Program-made: the position numbers and the translations under genes
Part shown: piece by piece, positions 25,232-32,519 of the stretch
How positions within the stretch are numbered: the first letter of the stretch is position 1
Layout: every line of letters begins with the position of its first letter
From: Planotetraspora mira
GTDB taxonomy: Bacteria; Actinomycetota; Actinomycetes; Streptosporangiales; Streptosporangiaceae
Length of the DNA: 64,000 nucleotides
NCBI RefSeq assembly: GCF_016863275.1
Contig: NZ_BOOO01000020.1
Coordinates: forward strand, 62,001-126,000
Reading direction: 5' to 3'
Notes under the pieces: generated by a model
What the model was told of the DNA's origin: nothing
The model's database searches: none
Seen by the model: only the letters and a program-made list of their open reading frames with translations

Positions 25232-26413
25232 TCAGCCGAGCGGCGCGGACACCTGGTCGTCCCAGGAGATCCGGTAGTCGCGGATCCACGCCATCAGGTC
25301 TCTCTTCTCGATCTGCCGCATGATCAGCGGCATGCCCAGGTCCCGGACGAACGCGCCGAAGGCGCCCGGGGCCTTGCCGCTCCCGTTGCGCCTGCCCTGC
25401 TTCACGACGCGTTCCACCCGCCCTCGCCGTAACCGTTCGTAGGCGGCGAAGGCGTCGCGAGTGCCGGGGACGTCGCGCAGACACGTTGCCAGCACGACCG
25501 CGTCCTCGATCGCCATGGACGCCCCCTGGCCGGCCGAGGGCGAGGTCGCGTGCGCGGCGTCTCCCACGATCACCATGTGCTCGTTGAACCACTTCGGGAC
25601 GCTCGGGAAGTCGTAGGTGTTCCATCCGGGGATGATGTGGTCGGTCGCACGGATTATGTCGATCATGGGCCCGGCGTCGTCCCGGAACAGCTCCAGCAAC
25701 TCGGCCCGCCACCGGCCGGGGGTGATGGCCGCGAGTTCCTCCGGGGTCGGCTCCTTGGGGCTCGGCGGATTGGCGAACCACCAGACCTCGCCGTTCGGGT
25801 GGATCAGGTAGCCGAAGAAGCACCTCTTCCCGAAGATGAAGTAGCTCGTGCCGGGCTCGCCGGGCACCGTGACTCCGCGCGCGAACCCGCCCGTGTTGAG
25901 CAGGCCGACGTGACGGGCGCGCGGCGCCCCGGGGTCGATGATCGTGCGCGTGCGGGAGCGCAGCCCGTCGGCCCCGACCAGCAGGTCGCCCTCCGCCGAG
26001 GTGCCGTCGGCGAAGTCCGCCCGCATCCGTCCCCCGCTGATCGAGGCATCGGCGAGGCGCCTGCCGTAATGGATGTGTGCGCCGCGCCGGACGGCCTCGT
26101 CGCGCAGCACCCGGTAGAGGTCGGCGCGCTTCAGGGTCCTGCTGGGCTGGTTCAGCGTCGCCAGTTGCCTGCCCCGCCCGTTGCTCATGCGCATCAGCGA
26201 CGAGTCCATGCCCAGGTCGCACACGAGGTCGTGCAGGTCGAGGACGCGCAGGGCCTCCAGACCGTTGACCGCGAGCGTGAGGAAGGCGCCCACGCCCTCC
26301 GATCCGCGGTCGTAGGCCTCGAAGACCTCGCTGTCGATTCCGGCGCGTTGGAGCGCGATGGCGGTGATCGGCCCGGCGATGCCCCCGCCGATGATCAGAG
26401 CTTGCTTAGTCAT
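25232..26413 (-). CDS. FAD-dependent aromatic-type monooxygenase
   Basis: A 393-residue flavoprotein of the p-hydroxybenzoate-hydroxylase/TetX group. It shows the dinucleotide fold 'IIGGGIAGPITAIALQ' at residues 7-22, 'LLVGADGLRSRTR' (the DG motif) and the late FAD motif 'MVIVGDAAHATSPSAGQGAS'. Such enzymes hydroxylate aromatic or polyketide substrates or inactivate drugs with NAD(P)H and oxygen. It is divergent from a PadR regulator. The PadR operator includes the start codon of this gene, so control by that regulator is very likely. A role in resistance to a phenolic or tetracycline-like compound is inference. Confidence 0.9.
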   Translation of the reverse strand: MTKQALIIGGGIAGPITAIALQRAGIDSEVFEAYDRGSEGVGAFLTLAVNGLEALRVLDLHDLVCDLGMDSSLMRMSNGRGRQLATLNQPSRTLKRADLYRVLRDEAVRRGAHIHYGRRLADASISGGRMRADFADGTSAEGDLLVGADGLRSRTRTIIDPGAPRARHVGLLNTGGFARGVTVPGEPGTSYFIFGKRCFFGYLIHPNGEVWWFANPPSPKEPTPEELAAITPGRWRAELLELFRDDAGPMIDIIRATDHIIPGWNTYDFPSVPKWFNEHMVIVGDAAHATSPSAGQGASMAIEDAVVLATCLRDVPGTRDAFAAYERLRRGRVERVVKQGRRNGSGKAPGAFGAFVRDLGMPLIMRQIEKRDLMAWIRDYRISWDDQVSAPLG

Positions 26414-26428
26414 GTATTGACTATACAT
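26412..26428. promoter_or_regulatory. PadR operator overlapping the monooxygenase start codon
   Basis: The inverted repeat ATGTAT-TGACT-ATACAT fits the ATGT-N8-10-ACAT box of PadR proteins. It begins inside the start codon of the leftward monooxygenase and ends 3 nt before a possible ATG of padR at 26432, so one site can control both genes. Confidence 0.75.
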
Positions 26429-26467
26429 ATTATGACTAAGATCCGACAACCCCTTATGCTGGACGGC

Positions 26468-27037
26468 ATGTCGACGCGGCGATCTCCCCTGGCCATGGCC
26501 TTGCTCTCCCTGGCCGGCGAGGCGCCGATGCACGCGTATCGGATGCAGCAGCTGATCAAGGAACGGCACAAGGACGACGTGGTCAACGTCGCGCAGCGCA
26601 ACAGCGTGTACCAGACCATCGAACGGCTGCTGCGCGACGGGCTCATCGCGGTGCTGGAGACCTCCCGCGAGGAGAACCGGCCGGAGCGGACCGTCTACGA
26701 ACTCACGGACGAGGGCCGCGAGACGTTGCGGCAGTGGATGCGGACGATGCTGTCCACTCCGTCTCGCGAGTTCCCCGAGTTCCCCGCGGCGCTGGCCTTC
26801 CTCCCCGTGCTGGAGCCGGAAGACGCCAGGGCGGCGCTGGAGACGAGGGTCGCCGCGCTGGAGACTCGAGGGGCCGCCCTGCAGACCGAACTGGCCGACG
26901 GGACGAAGTTCCTGCCCCGCATCTTCCTCGTCGAGTCCGAATACCAACTGGCCGCGGTCACGGCCGAACTCGAGTACGTCCGGGGACTCGTGGAGGATCT
27001 CCACACCGACGCGATCACGTGGGACTACCGCTTGTAG
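26468..27037 (+). CDS. PadR family transcriptional regulator
   Basis: A 189-residue repressor with the PadR winged helix at the N-terminus ('ALLSLAGEAPMHAYRMQQLIKER', then 'NSVYQTIERLLRDGLI' and 'YELTDEGRETL') and a C-terminal helical dimerisation region ('ALETRVAALETRGAALQTEL', a likely coiled coil, then 'LAAVTAELEYVRGL'). PadR proteins usually repress detoxification genes until a phenolic ligand binds. Starts at 26432 and 26456 are in frame also. 26468 is preferred since it gives the standard N-terminal length. Divergent from the flavin monooxygenase. Confidence 0.87.
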   Translation: MSTRRSPLAMALLSLAGEAPMHAYRMQQLIKERHKDDVVNVAQRNSVYQTIERLLRDGLIAVLETSREENRPERTVYELTDEGRETLRQWMRTMLSTPSREFPEFPAALAFLPVLEPEDARAALETRVAALETRGAALQTELADGTKFLPRIFLVESEYQLAAVTAELEYVRGLVEDLHTDAITWDYRL

Positions 27038-27046
27038 CGGCCGGAA

Positions 27047-27643
27047 TCAGCGAACGACCCTGTAGTAGAGGTGCGTGACGCGGTCGCCTTCGATGATCCG
27101 CGGATTGTCGAGCTTCACGGGGGCGCCGGTGAGGTTGTCGAAGAAGCGGATCCCCTCGCCGAGGAGCACGGGCACCAGGTCCACCCTGATCTCGTCGACC
27201 AGGCCGGCATTGATCGCCTGTTGCGCGATGTTCGGCCCGGCCACGCCGACGGCCTTGTCGCCCGCCACGGCCGAGGCCTGCGCGATGGCGCTTTCGACTC
27301 CGTCGGTGACGAAGGTGAAGGGCGCGTCCTCGCGGGGCCAGCCCTCGGGGACGGAGTGGGTGACCACGAAGACCGGCGCGTCCAACGGGTGGCCGCCACC
27401 CCAGCCGCCGGTGTGGTCGAACAGCCTCCGTCCGACGACCAGGGCGGCCGTGCCGTCGATCATTTCCCGGACATGGTCCGCGCTCGCCTCCGAGACCAGA
27501 AACGCGGCCGGGCCTCCGGTACCGGGCGTCTCGACGCGCACCGGGCCGTTGGAATACCAGTCGAACAGGTGCTCCACGCCGTCGGTGGGACTCGCGACGA
27601 AGCCGTCCAGGGACATGGAGAGCTGCGTGATGACCTTTCCCAT
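27047..27643 (-). CDS. Dihydrofolate-reductase-fold protein (RibD C-terminal family)
   Basis: A 198-residue member of the RibD_C/DHFR-like family. The typical opening 'KVITQLSMSLDGFVA' and the later 'ALVVGRRLFDHTGGWGGGHPLDAPVFVVTHS' and 'VAGPNIAQQAINAGLVDEIRVDLVPVLLGEG' blocks are all seen. Members bind NADPH. Most stand-alone ones have no proven substrate. The second of two adjacent ATGs (27641-27643) has the better spacing to the GAGG ribosome site. Downstream partner of the SDR gene at 27675-28424 on the same strand, 31 nt apart. Confidence 0.88.
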   Translation of the reverse strand: MGKVITQLSMSLDGFVASPTDGVEHLFDWYSNGPVRVETPGTGGPAAFLVSEASADHVREMIDGTAALVVGRRLFDHTGGWGGGHPLDAPVFVVTHSVPEGWPREDAPFTFVTDGVESAIAQASAVAGDKAVGVAGPNIAQQAINAGLVDEIRVDLVPVLLGEGIRFFDNLTGAPVKLDNPRIIEGDRVTHLYYRVVR

Positions 27644-27674
27644 CATTACCTCACTGTTCAATCGGAGCGGGCCG

Positions 27675-28424
27675 CTAACCCACGACGGACCCACAGGTGA
27701 TGTTGATCGCGGACGCCGTGACGGCCCTCGCGCGGTCGGAGGCGGCGAAGGCGGCCACGTTCCCGACGTCCTCCAGGGAGGCCGCACGCCCGAGCATGGT
27801 CCGCCCGACGATGTCGTCGGTGATCGCCTGGGCGGCGGGGAAGCCCTCAGGAAGCGTCTCGGGTATCCCGCCCGTCTGCAGTGTGATCGCGCGGACGCCG
27901 TACGGCCCGAGCTCGCACGCCAGGCTCCGCCGCAGGGACTCGAGCGCGCCGAACGCGACCTGCAGCCCGCCGAGGCGGGGCACCGGATCCCCGTAGCCGC
28001 CGAAAAGGAGGATGACGCCTGACCGCTGCCTGATCATGTGGCGGGCGGCCGCCCTGGACGTCAGGAACATCGTCCTGACGGCGGTGAGGACCGGCCGCTC
28101 GAAGTCCTCGAGTGACATCTCGGCGAGCGGAACCCCCTGAACGTCGCCGTGCGAGATCAGGTTGAAGGAGATGTCGAGACTGCCCGCCTCCGCGGCGACC
28201 GCGTCGGCGTGCTCGTCGACCGCGCTCTCGTCCAGCGCGTCGACGCACGCCGTCTCGGCCAGCCCGCCCGCGGCGCGGATGTCCTTCGCGACCGCGTCCA
28301 GAGTCTCCGGTGTGCGCCCTGCGAGATGGACCCGCGCCCCCTCACGGGCGAACGCGCGAGCCACACTCGCTCCGACCGCGCCACCCGCTCCGTAGACGAC
28401 CGCGTTCTTTCCCTCGAGCAACAC
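27675..28424 (-). CDS. SDR-family protein lacking the catalytic Tyr/Lys
   Basis: A 249-residue classical short-chain dehydrogenase fold. The cofactor loop 'GAGGAVGASVARAF' and the C-terminal 'SAINITCGSVVG' are present. The active-site region is altered: where YxxxK is expected the chain reads 'QVAFGALESLRRSL', and the serine strand reads 'ILLFGGYG'. Unless alignment shows displaced residues, it should bind NAD(P) but not catalyse standard carbonyl reduction. Start is GTG 28422-28424 with AGGAG upstream. Gene order suggests co-transcription with the RibD_C-like gene. Confidence 0.83.
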   Translation of the reverse strand: MLLEGKNAVVYGAGGAVGASVARAFAREGARVHLAGRTPETLDAVAKDIRAAGGLAETACVDALDESAVDEHADAVAAEAGSLDISFNLISHGDVQGVPLAEMSLEDFERPVLTAVRTMFLTSRAAARHMIRQRSGVILLFGGYGDPVPRLGGLQVAFGALESLRRSLACELGPYGVRAITLQTGGIPETLPEGFPAAQAITDDIVGRTMLGRAASLEDVGNVAAFAASDRARAVTASAINITCGSVVG

Positions 28425-28479
28425 GTCGAGTCTCCTGTCCGCGCGGCCGTACCGCGCCGTGGGGGTGGGTCTCCTCGCA

Positions 28480-28511
28480 GGGGCGGCGGACCGGCTCCGG
28501 CCCGCCGCCCC
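28480..28511. terminator. Hairpin after the SRPBCC gene
   Basis: A 10-bp perfect stem GGGGCGGCGG/CCGCCGCCCC with a 12-nt loop lies 13 nt beyond the stop of the leftward SRPBCC gene, and ends the ArsR-SRPBCC unit. Confidence 0.7.
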
Positions 28512-28523
28512 GCACGGAGCGCT

Positions 28524-29003
28524 TCAGTCGTTCTGCAGCCTCGCCAGCAACTCCTCCAGACGCTCGTCGGAGTCGCGGACGCCCCGCTCCATCCCGGAGG
28601 CGACCATCCCGTCACGGTCCTCGACCGACTGGAAGCTGGACACCGTACGCACCAGCGTCCTCCCGTCCTGCTCCTCAAGGGTGAGCTTCTCCAGGGCGAC
28701 GTGGCCGGGGACACCCTCGAACTCGAAGGTCTGCACGGTGGCGTCCGGCGACGGGGTCCCATGGAAGACCCCGTGGAAGCCGTAGTCGTTGCCGTCGGCG
28801 TCCGTGCTGATGTAGCGCCACTTCCCACCGTCGCGCACGTCGAACTCCTCGATCTTCATGGTCAGGTCGCGCGGGCCCATCCACTGCACGAGCAGCTCCG
28901 GATCGGTGTAGGCGCGGAAGACCAGGTCGCGGGGCGCGTCGAACTCCCGCTCGATGATGATCTGCGAGGTGCCGGGCTCGGCGGTGATCTGCGTCTTAAC
29001 CAT
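28524..29003 (-). CDS. SRPBCC/AHSA1-domain protein
   Basis: A 159-residue START-like hydrophobic-pocket protein of the Aha1/CalC type. Motifs: 'IEREFDAPRDLVFRAYTDPELLVQWMGPRDL' and 'KLTLEEQDGRTLVRTVSSFQSVEDRDGMVASGME', both characteristic. Its start overlaps the ArsR stop by 8 nt. Paired ArsR-SRPBCC units are common in actinobacteria. The ligand is usually unknown. A second unit of the same kind is at 44711-45567. Confidence 0.9.
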   Translation of the reverse strand: MVKTQITAEPGTSQIIIEREFDAPRDLVFRAYTDPELLVQWMGPRDLTMKIEEFDVRDGGKWRYISTDADGNDYGFHGVFHGTPSPDATVQTFEFEGVPGHVALEKLTLEEQDGRTLVRTVSSFQSVEDRDGMVASGMERGVRDSDERLEELLARLQND

Positions 29004-29379
29004 CTTCGTTTCCCTTCGTGGGGACCGCCTCAGCGCGGTCGGTGCCGTTCTGCCGGTTGTTCTGCAGCGCTGCCAGCAGCTCGTCGAGCCGCTCGTGACT
29101 CTCGTCCCAGAACCGCTGGTAGCGAGCCAGCCAGGTGGTCACGTCGCGGAGCGGCTCGGCCTCCAGATGGCTGAGCCGAGCGGTCGCGCGCCGGCTGCGC
29201 GAGATCAGCCCCGCGGCCTCCAGCACCTTGAGGTGCCGCGAGATCGCGGGCTGTGTGACGTTGAACGGCTCCGCGAGCTCGGCCACGGTCGCGTCACCGT
29301 TCGTCAGCCGCGTCAAGATCGCGCGGCGGATGGGGTCCGCGAGCGCCTGAAAAACGAGACTGAGCTGGTCGGCCGCCAT
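28996..29379 (-). CDS. ArsR family repressor (SRPBCC-linked type)
   Basis: A 127-residue winged-helix repressor. 'FQALADPIRRAILTRLTNGDATVAELAEPFNVTQPAISRHLKVLEAAGLI' covers the HTH and wing approach. No cysteine pair for metal sensing is seen, so it is of the non-metal subgroup that pairs with SRPBCC proteins. It is the first gene of the operon. The upstream region 29380-29588 is AT-richer than average but holds no clear palindrome. Confidence 0.92.
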   Translation of the reverse strand: MAADQLSLVFQALADPIRRAILTRLTNGDATVAELAEPFNVTQPAISRHLKVLEAAGLISRSRRATARLSHLEAEPLRDVTTWLARYQRFWDESHERLDELLAALQNNRQNGTDRAEAVPTKGNEDG

Positions 29380-29588
29380 TCATAACCACCTTGTTTCAAA
29401 ACGAGTAGGTTAAATATGCGACCGAGCGCCTCCCCCTGTCAAGGCCCTTACGGGGAAATGCCCACGGGAGGTGGCGAACCGGGGAGATGCCGAGATCACG
29501 CTCGGAATTGTGCGACACCGCTCACGCCCGGAGAGCGGTCATGCAGACGCCTGAAGAACTCGGTGATGCCGTCCTGACGCGCGGGCCG

Positions 29589-30005
29589 TCAGACCCTGAC
29601 GAGGCGAACCGTCTTTCCGCAGAGTTTCCTCATGTCGTCCTCGTCGGACGTCAACACGACCACCGGCCTCACGGAGTGAAGAGCCGTGGCCGCCACGACC
29701 GCGTCGATGGCGTACTTATGGCCGTGGAGGCCACTGGCGCGGAGCAGTTCGAGCGCACGAAGAGAGACCTCTTCGGTCACCGGCTCGACCCGGAGCCTGG
29801 ACAGATGCCATCGCAGCCGATCGCTCTTCACCCGACCATCGAATGCCTCGATGGGCGTCACGGCGCTGACGACGACCCGGAAATCATTGCTTTGAGCCTC
29901 CCGCATGATCGCCGTGACTCGCTGGTCGGCGGCACACCACCGGGAAAGGCCTTCGGAGTCGAGGACGACGGTGCCCGCACTCAGCTTGCTTCGTGCGCGT
30001 GCCAT
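29589..30005 (-). CDS. PIN-domain toxin (VapC-like)
   Basis: A 138-residue PIN nuclease. The acidic residues that bind Mg2+ are visible: D16 in 'VVLDSEGLSRW', E53 in 'TPIEAFDG', D101 in 'YAIDAVVAA' and an acidic cluster D121-D124 in 'TSDEDDM'. VapC-type toxins cleave tRNA or rRNA when freed from the antitoxin. The gene overlaps its antitoxin gene by 25 nt, as usual for such modules. Intact, with no obvious lesion. Confidence 0.88.
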   Translation of the reverse strand: MARARSKLSAGTVVLDSEGLSRWCAADQRVTAIMREAQSNDFRVVVSAVTPIEAFDGRVKSDRLRWHLSRLRVEPVTEEVSLRALELLRASGLHGHKYAIDAVVAATALHSVRPVVVLTSDEDDMRKLCGKTVRLVRV

Positions 30006-30292
30006 CCGCCGTCTCCCTGCAACTCGGGTGCGGACTTCACCTGGCGGAACAACTCCGCCGCCTCATCACGGAAGACCTGCGGGACCGGACCGTTCTCCGC
30101 CTCATTGGCCTGCAACGCCTCCTCCAGCAGATCGCGCTCGATCTGACGCTCAACGGCGGCATCCACGTAGGCGGAGAACCCGCGAGCTCCGACGCGCTCC
30201 TTGATGGCACGGATGTTGCCGGCCCGCAAAGAGACGCTGACCTTGGCGGCCGGGCCCTCCCCCGGAGCGAAGTCCTCTTCAGGCTCACCCAT
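29981..30292 (-). CDS. Ribbon-helix-helix antitoxin of the PIN module (VapB-like)
   Basis: A 103-residue protein with an RHH-type DNA-binding segment 'AKVSVSLRAGNIRAIKERVG' and 'FSAYVDAAVERQIERDL', followed by a charged, probably disordered tail that would wrap the toxin. It would neutralise the downstream PIN toxin and repress the operon at the palindrome at 30305-30317. A TAAACT box ends 6 nt before its ATG on the minus strand, so the mRNA may be leaderless. Confidence 0.83.
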   Translation of the reverse strand: MGEPEEDFAPGEGPAAKVSVSLRAGNIRAIKERVGARGFSAYVDAAVERQIERDLLEEALQANEAENGPVPQVFRDEAAELFRQVKSAPELQGDGGWHAHEAS

Positions 30293-30304
30293 GCGGCGAG
30301 TTTA

Positions 30305-30317
30305 CTACTTGAAGTAG
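30305..30317. promoter_or_regulatory. Operator of the PIN/RHH module
   Basis: Perfect 13-bp inverted repeat CTACTT-G-AAGTAG, 13 nt upstream of the antitoxin ATG, next to a -10-like box. Positioned for autorepression by the RHH antitoxin. Confidence 0.62.
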
Positions 30318-30347
30318 CAATAAGGCCAGCGCCTACGCCGGACACGG

Positions 30348-30379
30348 CCGGGCGGCCTCGGACGTCCGAGGCCGCCCGG
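30348..30379. terminator. Perfect 32-bp palindrome, terminator
   Basis: A 32-bp perfect palindrome (half site CCGGGCGGCCTCGGAC) between the stop of the leftward MFS gene and the promoter of the RHH/PIN module. It can form a very stable hairpin on either strand and would insulate the two units. Confidence 0.75.
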
Positions 30380-30400
30380 TCTCGCCGGTCTCGCCGGGAT

Positions 30401-31864
30401 TCAGACGATCGTCGCCGTCGCGGGTGGGGCCGCCGTCACCTTCCCGGGCTTCCCGGGTGCCGGCTTCTTGAGCACCAGGGCGGTGAGGGCGATCCCGGCG
30501 GCCAGCAGTCCGGCCCCGATGACGAACGCCAGGTGGTAGCCGCCGGTGAGCGCCGACGCCGCCTGGGCGCCTTCGGCCGCCAGATGCTCCGTGCGAGACG
30601 CGGCCAGGGTGGACAGGGCCGCCACACCGAGCGCGGCGCCGATCTGCTGGGTGGTGTTGAACAGACCCGAGGTCACCCCGGCGTCCTCGGGCCTGGCTCC
30701 CGACATGCCCAGCGCGGTCAGCGCCGGCAACACCAGGCCGCCGCCACCGGTCAGCAACATCACGGGGAGCAGGTCCACGACGTACGTGCCGTCCACCGGC
30801 AGGCGGAGGAGCAGCAGGCGCGCCGCCAGCAACAACACCAGACCGCACAGCAGGATCGCGCGCTCGCCGAACCGGGAGATGAGGCGGGCCGAGACTCCGA
30901 GCGAGACCGCTCCGATGGCGAGAGCCGCCGGGAGCATCGCCAGGCCGGTGGCGGTCGCACCGTACTCGAGGACGCCCTGCATGTAGAGGGCGATGTGGAT
31001 CTGGAAACTGAACAGGGCTCCCAGCACCAACATCTGGATCAGATTGGACCCCCAGACGTTGCGTGCGCGGAACACGCGAAGCGGCAGCAGTGGACGCGCC
31101 GCGGTGGCCTGGCGTGCGACGAATCCCGCGATCAGGGCCAGGGCGAGAGCGACCAGGCCGAGGGTCCGCCCCGACGCCCAGCCGTACTGCTCCGCCTGGA
31201 CGATGGCGTAGACGCCGAGCATCACACCACTGGTGACCAGGGCCGCGCCGAGCGCGTCGGCGCCGTTGCCGAGGCCGAGCCCGCGATCGTCGTCCAGGAG
31301 GGGTACGGCCAGCAGCGCCGCGGCGACACCGATCGGCAGGTTGATGAGGAACACCCAGTGCCAGCCGAGCGCGTCGGTGAGCACTCCACCGAGGACCTGG
31401 CCGATCGAGGCGCCGACGGCTCCGGTGAAGGCGAACGCGCCGATCGCCCTGGCTCGCTCGCTCGGCTCGGTGAACAGCGTCACGATCATGCCGAGGCTCA
31501 CCGCCGAGAACATCGCTCCCCCGACTCCCTGCAGGAACCGGGTCGCGATCAGCATCTCGGCGCTGCCTGCCAGCCCGCACAGCAGCGAGGCGACGACGAA
31601 GACCGCGAGGCCGGCGAGCAGCATGCGCTTGCGGCCGATCAGGTCGCCGAGCCGTCCGGCGAGGAGCAGCAGACCCCCGAAGGCGATCATGTACGCGTTG
31701 ACGGTCCAGGTCAGGCTGGATGGGGAGAAGTGCAGGTCCTGCTGGATGGCCGGCAGCGCGACGGTGACGATGCTGCCGTCCAGGACGACCATGAGCATCC
31801 CGGCGCAGAGCACGATGAGGGCGAGCCAGCGAGACCGGGGTCCGGTGGCGAAAGCAGGGGGCAT
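30401..31864 (-). CDS. DHA2-type MFS multidrug efflux transporter
   Basis: A 487-residue, 14-helix proton antiporter of the EmrB/QacA family. It shows 'LDGSIVTVALPAIQQDL' (motif D1), 'GRLGDLIGRKRM' (motif A) and 'GAVGASIGQVLGGVLTD' (motif C, antiporter). It exports hydrophobic or cationic drugs. A MarR gene lies immediately upstream on the same strand with an operator between, so drug-responsive control is likely. Confidence 0.93.
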   Translation of the reverse strand: MPPAFATGPRSRWLALIVLCAGMLMVVLDGSIVTVALPAIQQDLHFSPSSLTWTVNAYMIAFGGLLLLAGRLGDLIGRKRMLLAGLAVFVVASLLCGLAGSAEMLIATRFLQGVGGAMFSAVSLGMIVTLFTEPSERARAIGAFAFTGAVGASIGQVLGGVLTDALGWHWVFLINLPIGVAAALLAVPLLDDDRGLGLGNGADALGAALVTSGVMLGVYAIVQAEQYGWASGRTLGLVALALALIAGFVARQATAARPLLPLRVFRARNVWGSNLIQMLVLGALFSFQIHIALYMQGVLEYGATATGLAMLPAALAIGAVSLGVSARLISRFGERAILLCGLVLLLAARLLLLRLPVDGTYVVDLLPVMLLTGGGGLVLPALTALGMSGARPEDAGVTSGLFNTTQQIGAALGVAALSTLAASRTEHLAAEGAQAASALTGGYHLAFVIGAGLLAAGIALTALVLKKPAPGKPGKVTAAPPATATIV

Positions 31865-31908
31865 GTCGGTGACTCCTGTCGAATTGGCGACAAGAGAGAC
31901 CGTAGCAG

Positions 31909-31943
31909 ATAGGTTTGTAGTAGACGATCCTCTACAGACCTAT
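31909..31943. promoter_or_regulatory. MarR-type operator between marR and the MFS gene
   Basis: Inverted repeat ATAGGTTTGTAG (31909-31920) / CTACAGACCTAT (31932-31943), one mismatch in 12, spacer 11 nt. The right arm covers the marR stop codon. No U tract follows, so an operator is more likely than a terminator. Confidence 0.65.
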
Positions 31944-32428
31944 TTCGCCCGCTGCCGCGCCCGGCGGATCGGCTGCGGATTGGCGTCAGGAACGGCCAGA
32001 TGCCCTGCGACCAGCCGGTTCATGGCCCGGAGGAGGACCTCGCGTTCGTCTTCGGGAAGCGACGCCAGCGCCTCATGATGTACGCCGTCCACGATCTTCT
32101 GGCTCTGCTCGGCGACACGGGCGCCTTCATCGGTGACGGCGATGATCCGGGCCCGCCGGTCCGTGGTGGAGGGGCGGCGCTCGGCGAGACCGGCCTCCTC
32201 CAGCGCGTCGACCGTCACCACCATGGTGGTCTTGTCCATGTCGCCCAGCTCGGCGAGCTGGATCTGGGTCCGCTCCTCTTCCAGCGCGTGAACCAGCACG
32301 CAGTGCATACGCGCCGTGAGCCCGATCTCGGCGAGCGCCGCCGACATCCTGGTCCTCAGGACATGGCCGGTGTGGTCGAGCAGGAATGACAGGTCCGGTT
32401 GGGTCCGGCCAGGTGCCATGGCGGTCAT
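31940..32428 (-). CDS. MarR family regulator
   Basis: A 162-residue winged-helix regulator with 'MHCVLVHALEEERTQIQLAELGDMDKTTMVVTVDALEEAGLAERRPSTTDRRARIIAVTDEG' elements typical of MarR (recognition helix, then the DRR wing). C-terminal helices form the dimer. It likely represses the MFS pump 75 nt downstream until a drug binds. ATG 32426-32428 is used, and an ATG three codons later is equally good. Confidence 0.9.
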   Translation of the reverse strand: MTAMAPGRTQPDLSFLLDHTGHVLRTRMSAALAEIGLTARMHCVLVHALEEERTQIQLAELGDMDKTTMVVTVDALEEAGLAERRPSTTDRRARIIAVTDEGARVAEQSQKIVDGVHHEALASLPEDEREVLLRAMNRLVAGHLAVPDANPQPIRRARQRAK

Positions 32429-32519
32429 GCCGGCAAGTCTAACAATTCGATCCGTGGCAGATTATCTGCCGATGAACATCTGAGATCGACGCCTGCCCGC
32501 ACTCCCGTTCGGCGGACTG

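Noticed and set aside
29993-31912. 639-codon plus-strand ORF opposite the MFS gene
   Set aside because: Antisense frame with biased composition. The MFS gene on the other strand has all its family motifs.
31909-31943. Rho-independent terminator after marR
   Set aside because: The hairpin has an 11-nt loop and no T-rich tail in the direction of transcription, and the arms are typical for a dimeric regulator site.
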